This document shows, piece by piece, positions 14,533 through 23,714 of a stretch of DNA of 28,598 bases (within the stretch, counting starts at the first letter, position 1; each line of letters opens with the position of its first letter). Origin of the DNA: RGIG4140 sp045635565 (GTDB lineage Bacteria > Pseudomonadota > Alphaproteobacteria > CAAHEQ01 > UBA3637). The notes under the pieces were generated by a model that saw only the letters and a program-made list of their open reading frames with translations, ran no database searches and was not told the origin of the DNA. The stretch spans positions 1 through 28,598 of the forward strand of contig JAZTVX010000068.1 of the NCBI GenBank assembly GCA_045635565.1. The letters run 5' to 3'. The position numbers were made by a program, and so were the translations under genes.

Positions 14533-16066
14533 ATCTGACCCCTGTTTCGTACCATTCAATCAACGTCCCTTTGGTCTTGGTTTGAAAAACAAGACTCAAT
14601 TTAAATCCTGTTGCACTGCATCCAATCCATTGTGAACGAATTTTACCCTTCAATGTTGCCCAAAATGTCCCTGTTTTCAACGAAAGAGACGACCATTTCA
14701 TACCGTTCCAAACAGATGATCCTGTTGTACCTAACGAAAAGACATTATCTTTTGTTTGGGAATCATAATCTGTGTTCCAATAAGTCACTAACGCATACGG
14801 CATAGATGATTTTGTTCGGGGATTCATCAATTGTACTTTTTTTAAATAAGGAACGTTAAAGTCTGTAAAGGCTTGTTCCACCGTACCGACAATCGGCTGA
14901 CCGTTATCAGAATACCCCTCATCAAACAACATAACACCCGTATCTGTTCCAAAATACAAGCGCCGATTGAAAATTCCCCAACAAAAAGAACGAATATTGG
15001 TAAAGCGACACCATGCTCCCGTTGTGGTGTTCACTACATGCTGTTCAAATTGCCGAGCAACCGGTACATTAAACAACGCATATCCCCCTCGGGAATAAAT
15101 AATGCCTTGCCATCCTTCTTTGGTTGCATTCATTTGGGTGCGTTCCAAAACAAGATTTTGAATTTTATTGCTGAACGCTATTTGCGTATTTGTTGCATTT
15201 TGCAAAGATAATGATTTCGACAATGGCACATATCCGTCTTCACAAATCACAACTAAATCACCCTGATATGGTATCAGACAGTTATATCCGATAGGACGTC
15301 CAATTTGATAAACGCCTTTTAACGTCCAATCACCGGCATTATTGGGATTTGTGCCTTTATAAACCAATACTTCCCCGACAGATGTGATGAAAACAGTTAA
15401 ATCATCCATGCCTTGCCCACCGTCGGTTGTCCAGTTCCCCACAGCAACCAAATATCCCCCTTTGGAAGCAATCGTACTCACATCAAATGGAAGTAACTTT
15501 CCCTGTACTTCGGCAACACCTTCGCTGTACCAAACCGTCAAACTGCCCGATTCAACAAACCAAAGCCGTTGTTTTGATACACCAATGTTTATGATTTTAT
15601 TTAGATGCAAATTATCGGCTGTTACGTTTAAATCTGCCCAAACACCATTACGCCCGTCCTCATTCGGAATAAACGTTTGAGGGACATCAACCCCATTAAC
15701 AGCGAATAACCGATTTTTAAATTGACAGACACGCCAGTTGTTATCATGAAAACTTTTTTGCAAATCAATCGGATTTTGTGCTGATGTAATATCATAAATC
15801 GTCCCATTACCAAACGCATAAAACCGATTATGCCCCATCGGCGATTGATATTCTGCCAATGTTTTGATGGTATGGTTAAGTTGTACATACGGACGATACC
15901 CCTTACGCAAAGAAACCTGTGTATCCAACGGCATATAATTATCCATGACAATGGCATCAGTCACAGCCATTTTATCCAAACTGTCACGGGCATTTAATCC
16001 CCCTGTCGGACTGGGTAGAGTCACGTTCAATGATTTGTTGCGTCTGTTAGGTGTGCGATACGACAT
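14507..16066 (-). CDS. Tail hub / packaged-DNA stabilisation protein (P22 gp10-like)
   Basis: A 519-aa protein starting MSYRTPNRRNKSLNV followed by PSPTGGLNARDSLDKM and DNYMPLDTQVSLRKGYRPY, the conserved opening of podovirus hub proteins. The rest is beta-rich with repeating aromatic/Gly strands (NRFYAFGNGTIYDIT, NRLFAVNG, RRLYFGTDTG) that suggest a beta-propeller. In the virion it would plug and extend the head-tail connector. The start at 16066 has GGGAGGT just upstream; the 13-codon extension does not. It overlaps the adaptor gene end by 20 nt. Confidence 0.82.
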   Translation of the reverse strand: MSYRTPNRRNKSLNVTLPSPTGGLNARDSLDKMAVTDAIVMDNYMPLDTQVSLRKGYRPYVQLNHTIKTLAEYQSPMGHNRFYAFGNGTIYDITSAQNPIDLQKSFHDNNWRVCQFKNRLFAVNGVDVPQTFIPNEDGRNGVWADLNVTADNLHLNKIINIGVSKQRLWFVESGSLTVWYSEGVAEVQGKLLPFDVSTIASKGGYLVAVGNWTTDGGQGMDDLTVFITSVGEVLVYKGTNPNNAGDWTLKGVYQIGRPIGYNCLIPYQGDLVVICEDGYVPLSKSLSLQNATNTQIAFSNKIQNLVLERTQMNATKEGWQGIIYSRGGYALFNVPVARQFEQHVVNTTTGAWCRFTNIRSFCWGIFNRRLYFGTDTGVMLFDEGYSDNGQPIVGTVEQAFTDFNVPYLKKVQLMNPRTKSSMPYALVTYWNTDYDSQTKDNVFSLGTTGSSVWNGMKWSSLSLKTGTFWATLKGKIRSQWIGCSATGFKLSLVFQTKTKGTLIEWYETGVRYEHGTGIL

Positions 16067-16766
16067 GAACACCTCCCAATTTATGTAACGGATGCCAATG
16101 GCCACACAAACAAATATCTTGTCCGCTTAATCCGTTGCCGAACTTGGCTTTGACTTCTTTTTCGTATTCGTTCATTTCTTCTTCATAGGGCATACCATTC
16201 CGTTTGTACCAACGCCATACAATACCCAATTTAACTAAATATTCATCAAAAACGGGAACGTCTGTGTTTTTTGTAATCGTTGTTTTTTCTTCATAAGCAC
16301 ACCCGTCATGTTCATTGGATAATGCCACAACGGCAGACCGATAAAAAAAGATGATTTGACACGTTTGTTGAGGTGGTGTTAAAAAACGCAAACAATTGTT
16401 TTGGATTTTAAAACGCAAACCGGCATCACCACCGTTAAAAAAACGGTCCGTCATCCATTGTTCGGGCGTAATGGCACCGATTAACTTTTCTGCCGTATCA
16501 CGAATGTAAATCGTGTTGTTGATTAACGCATAAAAGTCCGGACAAAAATCCGGTATGTAATAAACCGATTTGTGGGGAGAAACCGTTAAACGGCCTTCCT
16601 TTGTCAATTCTTGCCAATTTCCAAACCGACGCAAACTTTCCAGTGTGTCTTTGGCAATGCTTAAAAAAATGGCTGATTGCTGATTATCCGCATCAAATAA
16701 ATCTGTTGGCTTTTGCGTTGCCACCAAAGAAGCGGCATCTTGACATATTTCTAAAATTGTACTCAT
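16047..16766 (-). CDS. Head-tail adaptor (connector completion) protein
   Basis: A 239-aa protein. The N-terminal helical part (ILEICQDAASLVA, then TLESLRRFGNWQELTKEG) is the signature I associate with podovirus adaptor proteins that bind below the portal. The middle is beta-rich and ends with a helix pair containing DEYLVKLGIVWRWYKRNGMPYEEEMNEYE. Position between capsid and hub genes agrees. ATG at 16766 has a strong GGAGGAAAT site. A CCGC/GCGG mini-hairpin (16782-16795) lies just upstream. Confidence 0.75.
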   Translation of the reverse strand: MSTILEICQDAASLVATQKPTDLFDADNQQSAIFLSIAKDTLESLRRFGNWQELTKEGRLTVSPHKSVYYIPDFCPDFYALINNTIYIRDTAEKLIGAITPEQWMTDRFFNGGDAGLRFKIQNNCLRFLTPPQQTCQIIFFYRSAVVALSNEHDGCAYEEKTTITKNTDVPVFDEYLVKLGIVWRWYKRNGMPYEEEMNEYEKEVKAKFGNGLSGQDICLCGHWHPLHKLGGVHVVSHT

Positions 16767-16805
16767 ATTTCCTCCGAAAACCGCCGATGAGCGGATAATA
16801 ATTCC

Positions 16806-17411
16806 TTATTTGTTAATTGATTTTTTTCTTTTGTGACGTATCGGCGACACAACCTGTTGTTTACATAACAGTTCTTGTTTGAGGCGCGTATTTTCCTGTT
16901 TCAACGCATCCAGTTGTTGTTGCAAGGCCTGATATTTTTGTTCCCATTCTGATTGTGAAAACGTTTGCCGTGCTAAATTTAAAAACCGTTGTGCCGATTC
17001 TTTTTCCGAACAGATATCCAAATCACGGGCTTGTTGTTCCGTCAAACCCACCAATTTTTCAACCGTCAGAATCCCGTGACATTTTAATGTGTTAATTTGT
17101 GAAGACGTTAAAAATGAAAAATGTTCCAACGGTGTCCCTTCCTGACATTTTTCTTTTGTCAATTGATACCGACGATAAGCTTCGGGAAAACGGGCAATTT
17201 TTTCGGGGGTTGCCGGTTGGTCATAAATATCCGTATTGTTGTTTTTAATCCGAATTTCAACATAGCAGACATCTTTAAAAACAGGTAATCCCGTCTTCGG
17301 ATTGATATCATGCGTTTTTACGGATTTATCGTAAAAACGGGCAAATGTATCTGTTTCCGTATGCTGTGAACTGATAATTGACTGAAATGTATTAAAATCA
17401 TCGAACATCAT
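16806..17411 (-). CDS. Capsid-linked phage protein with C-terminal coiled coil
   Basis: A 201-aa protein. Residues about 45-60 (CYVEIRIKNNNTD) and 88-102 (EGTPLEHFSFLTSSQ) begin a conserved phage protein pattern leading into a helix-hairpin-helix-like region (LKCHGILTVEKLVGLTEQQARDL). A glutamine-rich coiled coil follows (about 155-185) with a very basic tail (RHKRKKSINK). Family members lie beside capsid genes; a scaffold or capsid-assembly role is plausible but unproved. ATG at 17411 follows AAAGGA. It is separated from the capsid gene by a strong terminator. Confidence 0.6.
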   Translation of the reverse strand: MMFDDFNTFQSIISSQHTETDTFARFYDKSVKTHDINPKTGLPVFKDVCYVEIRIKNNNTDIYDQPATPEKIARFPEAYRRYQLTKEKCQEGTPLEHFSFLTSSQINTLKCHGILTVEKLVGLTEQQARDLDICSEKESAQRFLNLARQTFSQSEWEQKYQALQQQLDALKQENTRLKQELLCKQQVVSPIRHKRKKSINK

Positions 17412-17433
17412 AAAAATCCTTTAAAAAATAAAC

Positions 17434-17469
17434 AAAAAAAGACACGGGCGAAACCGTCCGTGTCTTTTT
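17434..17469 (-). terminator. Strong terminator directly after the capsid gene
   Basis: Minus strand: AAAGACACGG ... CCGTGTCTTT, a 10-bp stem followed by seven T, starting within 20 nt of the capsid stop. It would give more capsid mRNA than downstream mRNA unless read through. Confidence 0.85.
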
Positions 17470-17486
17470 AAGGTACTGACACATAA

Positions 17487-18446
17487 TTAACCGTTAATCA
17501 AAACACCCTGCAAAGCAGCATTTGACATAGTCAAGTTCCCTGCCCAACCGATGATTTTATACATAGCATCTTGGTTGATGGCTAAACGGGACCCTTCAAT
17601 AACTTTCATGTCCCGTTCTTTATGTGGTCTTAAATACAAATAATCCGTATTGAGGAAATACATATGATTTTCTGGACAATGAGCCCCTTGACCACCGTCA
17701 TAAATCACATCTGCCCCTTTGAATTTTAATGTTGAAAAACCACTATCAGCAATTTTCGGGTCCGTAAAACGTTGTTGAGGTAACAATGATTGCTCATACA
17801 ATGAATATAACGCATCATCTGTCACAATTAAGTCCGGCTTATCCGTTCCACGGGTCAATGATAAATACATTTTATTCATTTCCTGTGCAATGTTATCCGG
17901 TGTCAAAGCCGTACTTGTTGATTTATTACGCCAAAATTCATTACCGGCTGTTGCCCGATTGATACCACCGACCGTACCACTTGTCGGTGCATCGGCAACC
18001 AATAACCCTAACCCACCGATTTCTTTACCGTTTGAACCCGTACCATCGCTGTAAATGGATTTAGCCATTTGATTTTTCATTGTTTTAACAGCATTATCAA
18101 TGCGTTTTTCAAACAAATCCAAAACTTGTTCTTTTCCCATGTTTTTCAACAATTCTTCACCTGAAACGGCAACCGGAACGGCACACAATTTCAATTGATA
18201 TTCGGCAGATGTAAATAATTGTTTCGGAGAATAGGTAATCGTATCATAACCGGAATACCATACAGCATCACCGGCACCATATTCCAATTCTTCCAAAATT
18301 TTAGAACCACCCGTAATCGGACGAATGTTTTTTTTATCTTTTAAGCGATTTAACAACGCATTGTTTTCACTGACGTTATCAGCCAAATCTTTTGTTCGGC
18401 TTTCCAACGTCAACGTGAATACATCATCAAAATATTGATTAGCCAT
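17487..18446 (-). CDS. Phage major capsid protein
   Basis: A 319-aa shell protein. The N-terminal arm (LTLESRTKDLADNVSENNALLNRLKD) is followed by a GGSKILEELEYG / WYSGYDTI segment, a long spine-like helix (ELLKNMGKEQVLDLFEKRIDNAVKTMKNQMAKSIYSD in part), an Ala/Gly/Thr loop, then DKPDLIVTDDALYSLYEQSL and KGADVIYDGG, ending in a beta strand run. This order fits the HK97 fold, and these motifs are common in capsids of small podoviruses. The length is typical, with no separate cleaved propeptide evident. ATG at 18446 follows AAAGGAT. First gene of the leftward block with its own promoter. Confidence 0.9.
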   Translation of the reverse strand: MANQYFDDVFTLTLESRTKDLADNVSENNALLNRLKDKKNIRPITGGSKILEELEYGAGDAVWYSGYDTITYSPKQLFTSAEYQLKLCAVPVAVSGEELLKNMGKEQVLDLFEKRIDNAVKTMKNQMAKSIYSDGTGSNGKEIGGLGLLVADAPTSGTVGGINRATAGNEFWRNKSTSTALTPDNIAQEMNKMYLSLTRGTDKPDLIVTDDALYSLYEQSLLPQQRFTDPKIADSGFSTLKFKGADVIYDGGQGAHCPENHMYFLNTDYLYLRPHKERDMKVIEGSRLAINQDAMYKIIGWAGNLTMSNAALQGVLING

Positions 18447-18500
18447 AATTTATCCTTTATAAAAAATTGATTTTAAATCCTATTAAGATAACAGTATTCA

Positions 18501-18529
18501 TCATTATCTGACGGCTATCTGTCCGTCAA
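18501..18529 (-). promoter_or_regulatory. Candidate promoter of the capsid gene
   Basis: Minus strand: TTGACG (18524-18529), 17-nt spacer, TAATGA (18501-18506); a GATAAT at 15-nt spacing overlaps. A TGACGG/CCGTCA inverted repeat spans the -35 and spacer and could be an operator. Confidence 0.45.
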
Positions 18530-18761
18530 AAGCCCTCTATTGAGCGACACATGTGTTTTGTCTAACACGGATATGATAAAAACAGATAACGTTTTTTTGT
18601 TATCCAAATAATGGAAGTAAAAAAATGTGTTAATACAAACTTGCCCGATAAACATGAATGATGGCAGTGATATATACAAACAAAAATCGGGCAAAACAAA
18701 ATACCCTTTTCGGGCATCAAATTCATTCATGCAATAAAGATGAAAGATGACCAATGACATC

Positions 18762-18786
18762 AAAAAAACGAGGACAAACCCCGTTT
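18762..18786 (-). terminator. Terminator upstream of the capsid promoter
   Basis: Minus strand: AAACGGGG, loop TTTGT, CCTCGTTT (one G-T pair) followed by more T. It would stop leftward readthrough from the glycosyltransferase/bat genes before the phage block. Confidence 0.7.
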
Positions 18787-18850
18787 AGATATAAATCAAC
18801 TGATCATACCCTGTTTTATACTCTTTTTTAGGAAAAAACGGAAACACGAT

Positions 18851-18920
18851 TTTCGGAAAAAATCGGCATTTATCGGCATACATCGGTAAAGGTTGGAAAA
18901 ATACGGCAAACAACGGCAAC
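18851..18920. repeat. Seven tandem degenerate 10-bp repeats
   Basis: Units in strict 10-bp register: tttCGGaaaa, aatCGGcatt, tatCGGcata, catCGGtaaa, ggtTGGaaaa, ataCGGcaaa, caaCGGcaac. Shared core is T/A-C-G-G-N-A. One-helical-turn spacing would put every copy on the same face of DNA, as for a cooperatively binding protein. Confidence 0.75.
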
Positions 18921-19049
18921 ACCAATCAGCGTTTTGACCACCCTTAATCATTTTAAACACCATTTTAACAAAAAAACAGGCCGTTTTGAATAATGATTCG
19001 TTTTATAACCGATTCGGATTTATTTTTATTTGAACAACCGACTTTTCAT

Positions 19050-19083
19050 AAAAACAATCCCAACCGATATGAGAGTTGTTTTT
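19050..19083 (-). terminator. Possible terminator of the glycosyltransferase gene
   Basis: Minus strand: AAAAACAA ... TTGTTTTT, 8-bp arms about 60 nt past the stop. The loop is long (18 nt) and the stem AT-rich, so it is weak evidence. Confidence 0.4.
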
Positions 19084-19144
19084 AAGGCAAAACAACAATC
19101 ACCGTTTCAATAAAGAACAAAACACCCGTATCACAACTTCGTTT

Positions 19145-20164
19145 TTACTTAAATAACATCAAAAACCGTGTCAACCCATATAAATGGCACCGAAATGCCC
19201 ATAAAACCAATCGTTGATACCAACTCAACAAAGACACATCCAAAATCCCTTCCAAACGCATGTCCGAAAAAATCAGGCAGGCTTTATGAAATAATTGCCG
19301 TCGCAGTTTTTTATCACGACAACGACGAACAGGCTTTAACCCAATCATGCGATAGGCATCTTCGGATAAATCTTTGCAAAATTCCGTCAATATCCGTTCC
19401 GGCAGACGTTTACCTTTAATAAAATAATCATATGTTGCATAAATACGTGCCGTACAAGCATCTTGATAACGTTGATAATTCACAGACCGTGTCAATGATG
19501 ACGGATTGAGCCGATAATAATAAAAAGCATAATTGACAATGGCTTTGGATGACATAATCGTATGCAGTTGTGAATTATAAAAATAATCATCTTCATAGGA
19601 TAATTTTTCATGAAACCGAACCTGTTTGATTTTATCCCAAACATACAATTTACATTTATTGATCCACATAGCACTCAAATTCTGTCGTGTCCGTTTCAAT
19701 AAATAGACACTTAAATCCGTCAAAACCGTCACATCTGTTTCATGCAAATGTATCGGTTGAAAATAACTGTCCGGCTTTTTATCCGTTACACGAACACAAC
19801 TGCCTTCAACGGCATCAACCTGTGTTTTTTGTTGAATACGAACCAATGTTTCAAACGTTTGCGGATGGATATAATCATCCGAATCCAAAAAGTAAATATA
19901 CGTTGTTTGCGTATCAACCTGATTGAGTAACGCATTACTGGCCGTTGTGACACCGGCATTTTTTTGTTGAAAAATGCGAAAGCGTTTATCCTGTTTGGCA
20001 TAGCGTTGCATAACATCATATGTGTTATCCGTTGACCCATCATCCATACATAAACATTCCCACTCGGTATATGTTTGCTGTAACAAAGAATCAAATGTTT
20101 CATGTAAAACATGTCCGACATTATACGCCGGCATGATAATGCTGATTTTTTTTTGTTTTGTCAT
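19145..20164 (-). CDS. Family 2 glycosyltransferase
   Basis: A 339-aa GT-A enzyme transferring a sugar from a nucleotide donor, probably to a cell-surface glycan. It shows ISIIMPAYN at the start, the nucleotide-binding DDGSTDNT (41-48), the metal-binding FLDSDD (about 92-97) and a later acidic YEDDYF, the expected catalytic-base area. No membrane helix is obvious; the C-terminus is basic and hydrophobic and may touch the membrane. ATG at 20164 follows GAGGGG, with its own candidate promoter. It lies between the bat genes and the phage block; substrate cannot be told, and it may be a host gene or phage-linked cargo. Confidence 0.9.
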   Translation of the reverse strand: MTKQKKISIIMPAYNVGHVLHETFDSLLQQTYTEWECLCMDDGSTDNTYDVMQRYAKQDKRFRIFQQKNAGVTTASNALLNQVDTQTTYIYFLDSDDYIHPQTFETLVRIQQKTQVDAVEGSCVRVTDKKPDSYFQPIHLHETDVTVLTDLSVYLLKRTRQNLSAMWINKCKLYVWDKIKQVRFHEKLSYEDDYFYNSQLHTIMSSKAIVNYAFYYYRLNPSSLTRSVNYQRYQDACTARIYATYDYFIKGKRLPERILTEFCKDLSEDAYRMIGLKPVRRCRDKKLRRQLFHKACLIFSDMRLEGILDVSLLSWYQRLVLWAFRCHLYGLTRFLMLFK

Positions 20165-20188
20165 ACGTTACCCCTCTTTTGTGGGTTG

Positions 20189-20217
20189 AGCATACCAAAT
20201 TATCCCCTAAAAGGCAA
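20189..20217 (-). promoter_or_regulatory. Candidate promoter of the glycosyltransferase gene
   Basis: Minus strand: TTGCCT (20212-20217), 17-nt spacer, TATGCT (20189-20194), about 25 nt before the ATG. The -35 overlaps an AAAGGC-TT-GCCTTT palindrome that could also be the end of the batD transcript. Confidence 0.45.
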
Positions 20218-20236
20218 GCCTTTATTCAACAGATAC

Positions 20237-21895
20237 TTACTGAAACGGATACAAGTCAGCTAATGGTTTTTTCTTTTTTTTCACACCCGTTTTCACATCA
20301 CGAACCGTTTGATGTGTTACTTCATAACGGACAATCCCAACTAAAATCAATACCAAGACAAAAACAAGCCCCATTAAAATCAATTCGAACAAACCAAACA
20401 ACCCGTAGGTCTGCTTAATAAACGCCATAATTTGTTGATGTAGTGCTTTTGGTTTTTCCAAAACACCCGAAGTGGCAGTTGATTGTTCCACCCCATCAGA
20501 ACGAACCCGCGCTTCTTGTTTTTTTAAAATATCAGAAGTATTGGTTTTGTGATTTCCGGTATCAGAACGAATCTCTGCTCCGGTTTTTTCTGATTTACCA
20601 GCAGGTGTCCCTTGACCGTTTATGCTATCTGTCGGGGTTGATGTATCAGATAACATTTGTGTTTGTGACGGATAAACCCGTATTGTTTTAGCCGGTAAAA
20701 CAGCCGTTTCTTTTTGCCCGGTTTTTGTGTTAAACCAATCTACCCGAATTGATGGAATCACAACATCTCCACTTTCAATCGGCACCAAAACAAATGTGCG
20801 TTCTTCATACGCAACCGGTCCGTCACTCGTTGGTACAACCGTTCGTTTTTCGGGATTAGCATAGGCTTTAATTGACAAACTATCTCCCTGTACAATCAAC
20901 GGCAGTTGAGAAGCATCAACCCGTAAAGCCTTTAACTGCACATGTCGTTCAATCGGTTGACCGACAACAACTCTATCTGGTATTTGATACTGTTCCGATA
21001 AGGTCACTTGTCGGCTGGGGAACCACCATCCTTGCCAATCAGTCGGTTTGCCTTTGACAACTAACGAAACGGGCTTTGCTTGGGCAACGACTTCTTCTGT
21101 GGGCGTATCAAAAGCGATATTGAAAAAATCATCTTGTCCGAAAAAATCCGAAAAAGGGGATAACCGACGTTGGGGCTGACGATTTGCTATAAGCCCGATA
21201 ACCCCGCCTGATACGGTCATGACACCATCTCGACGAGGCGTAACCAAAAAAGACCGTTGATAAACCCGTACAGACTGATTATCCGTTGTTTGTCGAACGG
21301 ATAATTTATCTTGTCCAAACGGTTCAATTGTATAATCAGGATTTTGTGATGTTTCAATCTGTGCTTTTAACACACCGATATTTTCCCAGAATTGAAAAGT
21401 CAACAACGCACTTTCACCGATATAAATTTCCGTCGGGTCAAGTTGAGCCGTTACCTGAAAAATCCCCGTTGAATTGTCATCAAGTGAAGTCAACTTTTCA
21501 TCGGGTAAATCTGATGTTTTTACCGATGATACGGTTGAAACTCTTTGACGGGGCACGACTTGAACATCAATCGGTTGAATTAGCGTTTGTTCTATCGTGA
21601 ACGGACCAATGGATAATGTTCCTTCTTTTTTGGGGTACATCGTCACCACAATTTGATATGTATTTTGAGTCACACCATTAACAGATGAAACCTGTTGTTT
21701 TTGAGCCATACCTCGAACGGTAAAATCTGATGATAACACCGTTAAATCCGGCAACGTCAAAGGCTTGTCATTTGAAAATATAACACGAACGGCTTGCCCG
21801 ACGGCAACCGTTGTCGGTGTTACCGTCATTTGTGGAACAGCGTGAACGATACAACAAAAACCAATACTCAAAACGAATACGAATAATCGGGTCAT
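20237..21895 (-). CDS. batD: BatD-like oxygen-tolerance protein
   Basis: A 552-aa envelope protein of the Bat system, whose exact role is unsettled. Signal peptide at the N-terminus (MTRLFVFVLSIGFCCIVHA). The body has immunoglobulin-like beta repeats typical of BatD (GQAVRVIFSNDKPLTLPDLTVLSSDFTV at the start). Then comes a low-complexity linker with two degenerate ~22-residue repeats (AEIRSD..NTSDILKKQ and ARVRSD..ATSGVLEKPK), a C-terminal membrane helix (about 505-527) and a basic tail. The start at 21895 has GAGGAAG upstream; the frame at 21907 does not. It follows the batBC stop by 13 nt, so it is in one operon with it. Confidence 0.88.
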   Translation of the reverse strand: MTRLFVFVLSIGFCCIVHAVPQMTVTPTTVAVGQAVRVIFSNDKPLTLPDLTVLSSDFTVRGMAQKQQVSSVNGVTQNTYQIVVTMYPKKEGTLSIGPFTIEQTLIQPIDVQVVPRQRVSTVSSVKTSDLPDEKLTSLDDNSTGIFQVTAQLDPTEIYIGESALLTFQFWENIGVLKAQIETSQNPDYTIEPFGQDKLSVRQTTDNQSVRVYQRSFLVTPRRDGVMTVSGGVIGLIANRQPQRRLSPFSDFFGQDDFFNIAFDTPTEEVVAQAKPVSLVVKGKPTDWQGWWFPSRQVTLSEQYQIPDRVVVGQPIERHVQLKALRVDASQLPLIVQGDSLSIKAYANPEKRTVVPTSDGPVAYEERTFVLVPIESGDVVIPSIRVDWFNTKTGQKETAVLPAKTIRVYPSQTQMLSDTSTPTDSINGQGTPAGKSEKTGAEIRSDTGNHKTNTSDILKKQEARVRSDGVEQSTATSGVLEKPKALHQQIMAFIKQTYGLFGLFELILMGLVFVLVLILVGIVRYEVTHQTVRDVKTGVKKKKKPLADLYPFQ

Positions 21896-21908
21896 TTTCT
21901 TCCTCATC

Positions 21909-23714
21909 TTATTTATCTTGTTGATATTGTTGATACAATCGATATCTTAAAATCCGATATGGGTCACGAGGCAAACGATTGATGATTTGTTGTGTTTCCT
22001 GATCGGGTACGTCTGACATCATGATTTCCGATGAAGCACCTGATAATGTTTGTGGTGTATCGGTTGAGTTTTGTGTCGGTTCATTCGGCAAATTGGTTTG
22101 TTCATCTTGTTTATCTGATGAATCAGACAAAAATGGTTGAACCGGTTTATCTTGTTGTTGCGAAGTTAAAGCATCAGATTGTTTGTTTTGTTGCTTATCC
22201 GACATATCGGACGATATTGATGATTGCTCTTGCCCTGTTTGATTATCGGTATTATCCGATTGATTGGTACCATTTGTATTGTTATCCGTCTTATCCGAAT
22301 TATCCGAACTATTCGATGACGGTGTATCAGCCCCTTGATTTTCTTCGTTCGAATTATTCGAACCTTCTGAATCATTTGAATTATCTGTATGGTCTGATGA
22401 TGTATCACTCTTATTTGCATTCGAATTTGACGCTTGTTGAGGCTGTTGTTTCTTTAATTGTTCTTCCAAGTACGTTTTGTTAAATAACGCATCATGATGA
22501 CGGGGATTTTGTTGCAACACTTTATCATACAGAGCAATGGCTTCCTGATATCGTCCCAAATGAGCCAACGCATTCCCCTGATTAAACAACGCTGTTTGAG
22601 AGGTCTGTTGTCCATACAACGCAAGGGCTCGTTGATAATCCTGCCGACGATAAGCTTCATCGGCTTGTTGCATTTGATGATAAGCGTGCTGGTCCGGACG
22701 TTGCCATAAATCAGCCCGTGCCGATACCGATACCGTCAATACGCCCCATAAGATGATAAAAAAGATACCTTTTCGAAACAAATATGCTAAAAAAGGAATA
22801 ACCAAAACAACAATATAAACCCCTAAATCTCGCCAAACATCAGCCTGAACAGCCCCAAACGGTGAATCACTTTGAAGCACAAAAGGTTTATCCGACGGTT
22901 GCGTTGCCTGTAATAAAGCGGGAATTTCTTGTCCTGTCGGCGTGGAAGAACGATACGTTCCCAATTGTGATAAAACACCTTCGTTCGGATGGGACAAAAC
23001 CAAATTGCCCTGTGTATCTCGCAAAAAAGAACCGTTTTTCATCACAATCGGAGTAGCCACCGCTCCGTCTTGTATCCCCAGTACACCAATTTGATACGGT
23101 GTTTTTTGAATCAAAGGTAACGCTTTTGAAATATCGGGTGTCCCCCCTGTAATCAGCAAAATCCGACCGCTTTTTTGATGTGTATTTTGCAATAATTCAA
23201 TGGCTTTTTGAAATCCTTCGGCAACATCATTACCGACGGACGGCAATACCGATACCTGCAATGACGGAATCATATCATTCAAAACGGCTGTGTCTTGCGT
23301 CAACGGTAAGGCAACATATCCCTTTTCATCATACAAAACCAACCCGATTTGATTATCTTTCAACTGACGAATGATATCATACAACTTCACATGCATTAAC
23401 GTTGTTTTTGACGGATTTAACGTATTTAAATCAACAACCAGTACTGTCGCCGGATGTTGATTGATGGTTGGGGTCGGCCATTTATCGATGGCCGGTCCAC
23501 TCAATGCTAATGTCATGACCCCCCACACGAACCAGCACATCGACTTTAAAGATGTTTTTGAAAGTCCTGCTTTTTGAACAACAGTTAAATACGGCAAAAA
23601 AACGGCATCAACATATTTCTGCCATGGATTCAATACCGTTGTTTGCCGACGCATCCACATCAACACTATCGGCACAAACAGCAACAACAACCAATACGGA
23701 CGTAAAAATATCAT
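21909..23714 (-). CDS. BatB-BatC fusion: degenerate VWA domain plus TPR protein
   Basis: A 601-aa protein. There are N-terminal membrane segments (LLLLFVPIVLMWM; CWFVWGVMTLALSG), then a VWA-like domain (about 88-215) in which the metal site DxSxS is replaced by DLNTL, so metal binding is doubtful. Another membrane pair follows (about 298-335), then TPR repeats (YRRQDYQRALALYGQQ; ALAHLGRYQEAIALYDKVLQQNP). A long Ser/Asn/Asp/Gln-rich linker (about 420-560) precedes the BatC-type ending PRDPYRILRYRLYQQY. It overlaps batA by 4 nt (ATGA), showing coupling. Fused BatB/BatC is known in proteobacteria; the long acidic linker is extreme. Confidence 0.88.
   Translation of the reverse strand: MIFLRPYWLLLLFVPIVLMWMRRQTTVLNPWQKYVDAVFLPYLTVVQKAGLSKTSLKSMCWFVWGVMTLALSGPAIDKWPTPTINQHPATVLVVDLNTLNPSKTTLMHVKLYDIIRQLKDNQIGLVLYDEKGYVALPLTQDTAVLNDMIPSLQVSVLPSVGNDVAEGFQKAIELLQNTHQKSGRILLITGGTPDISKALPLIQKTPYQIGVLGIQDGAVATPIVMKNGSFLRDTQGNLVLSHPNEGVLSQLGTYRSSTPTGQEIPALLQATQPSDKPFVLQSDSPFGAVQADVWRDLGVYIVVLVIPFLAYLFRKGIFFIILWGVLTVSVSARADLWQRPDQHAYHQMQQADEAYRRQDYQRALALYGQQTSQTALFNQGNALAHLGRYQEAIALYDKVLQQNPRHHDALFNKTYLEEQLKKQQPQQASNSNANKSDTSSDHTDNSNDSEGSNNSNEENQGADTPSSNSSDNSDKTDNNTNGTNQSDNTDNQTGQEQSSISSDMSDKQQNKQSDALTSQQQDKPVQPFLSDSSDKQDEQTNLPNEPTQNSTDTPQTLSGASSEIMMSDVPDQETQQIINRLPRDPYRILRYRLYQQYQQDK

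Larger units (their letters stand above)
18447..19144. other. Non-coding boundary region
   Basis: About 700 bases between the glycosyltransferase stop and the capsid start. It holds the capsid promoter (18501-18529), a terminator (18762-18786), a 10-bp repeat array (18851-18920) and a possible terminator (19050-19083). An 82-codon leftward frame at 18515-18763 lacks a ribosome site and overlaps the promoter, so I do not call it. No integrase, att duplication or tRNA remnant is seen. Confidence 0.6.

Noticed and set aside
18515..18763. Leftward 82-codon reading frame upstream of the capsid gene
   Set aside because: No ribosome site, overlaps the candidate capsid promoter, and starts at a terminator.
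18851..18920. CRISPR array
   Set aside because: Repeat units are 10 bp with no spacers between them and no cas genes nearby.
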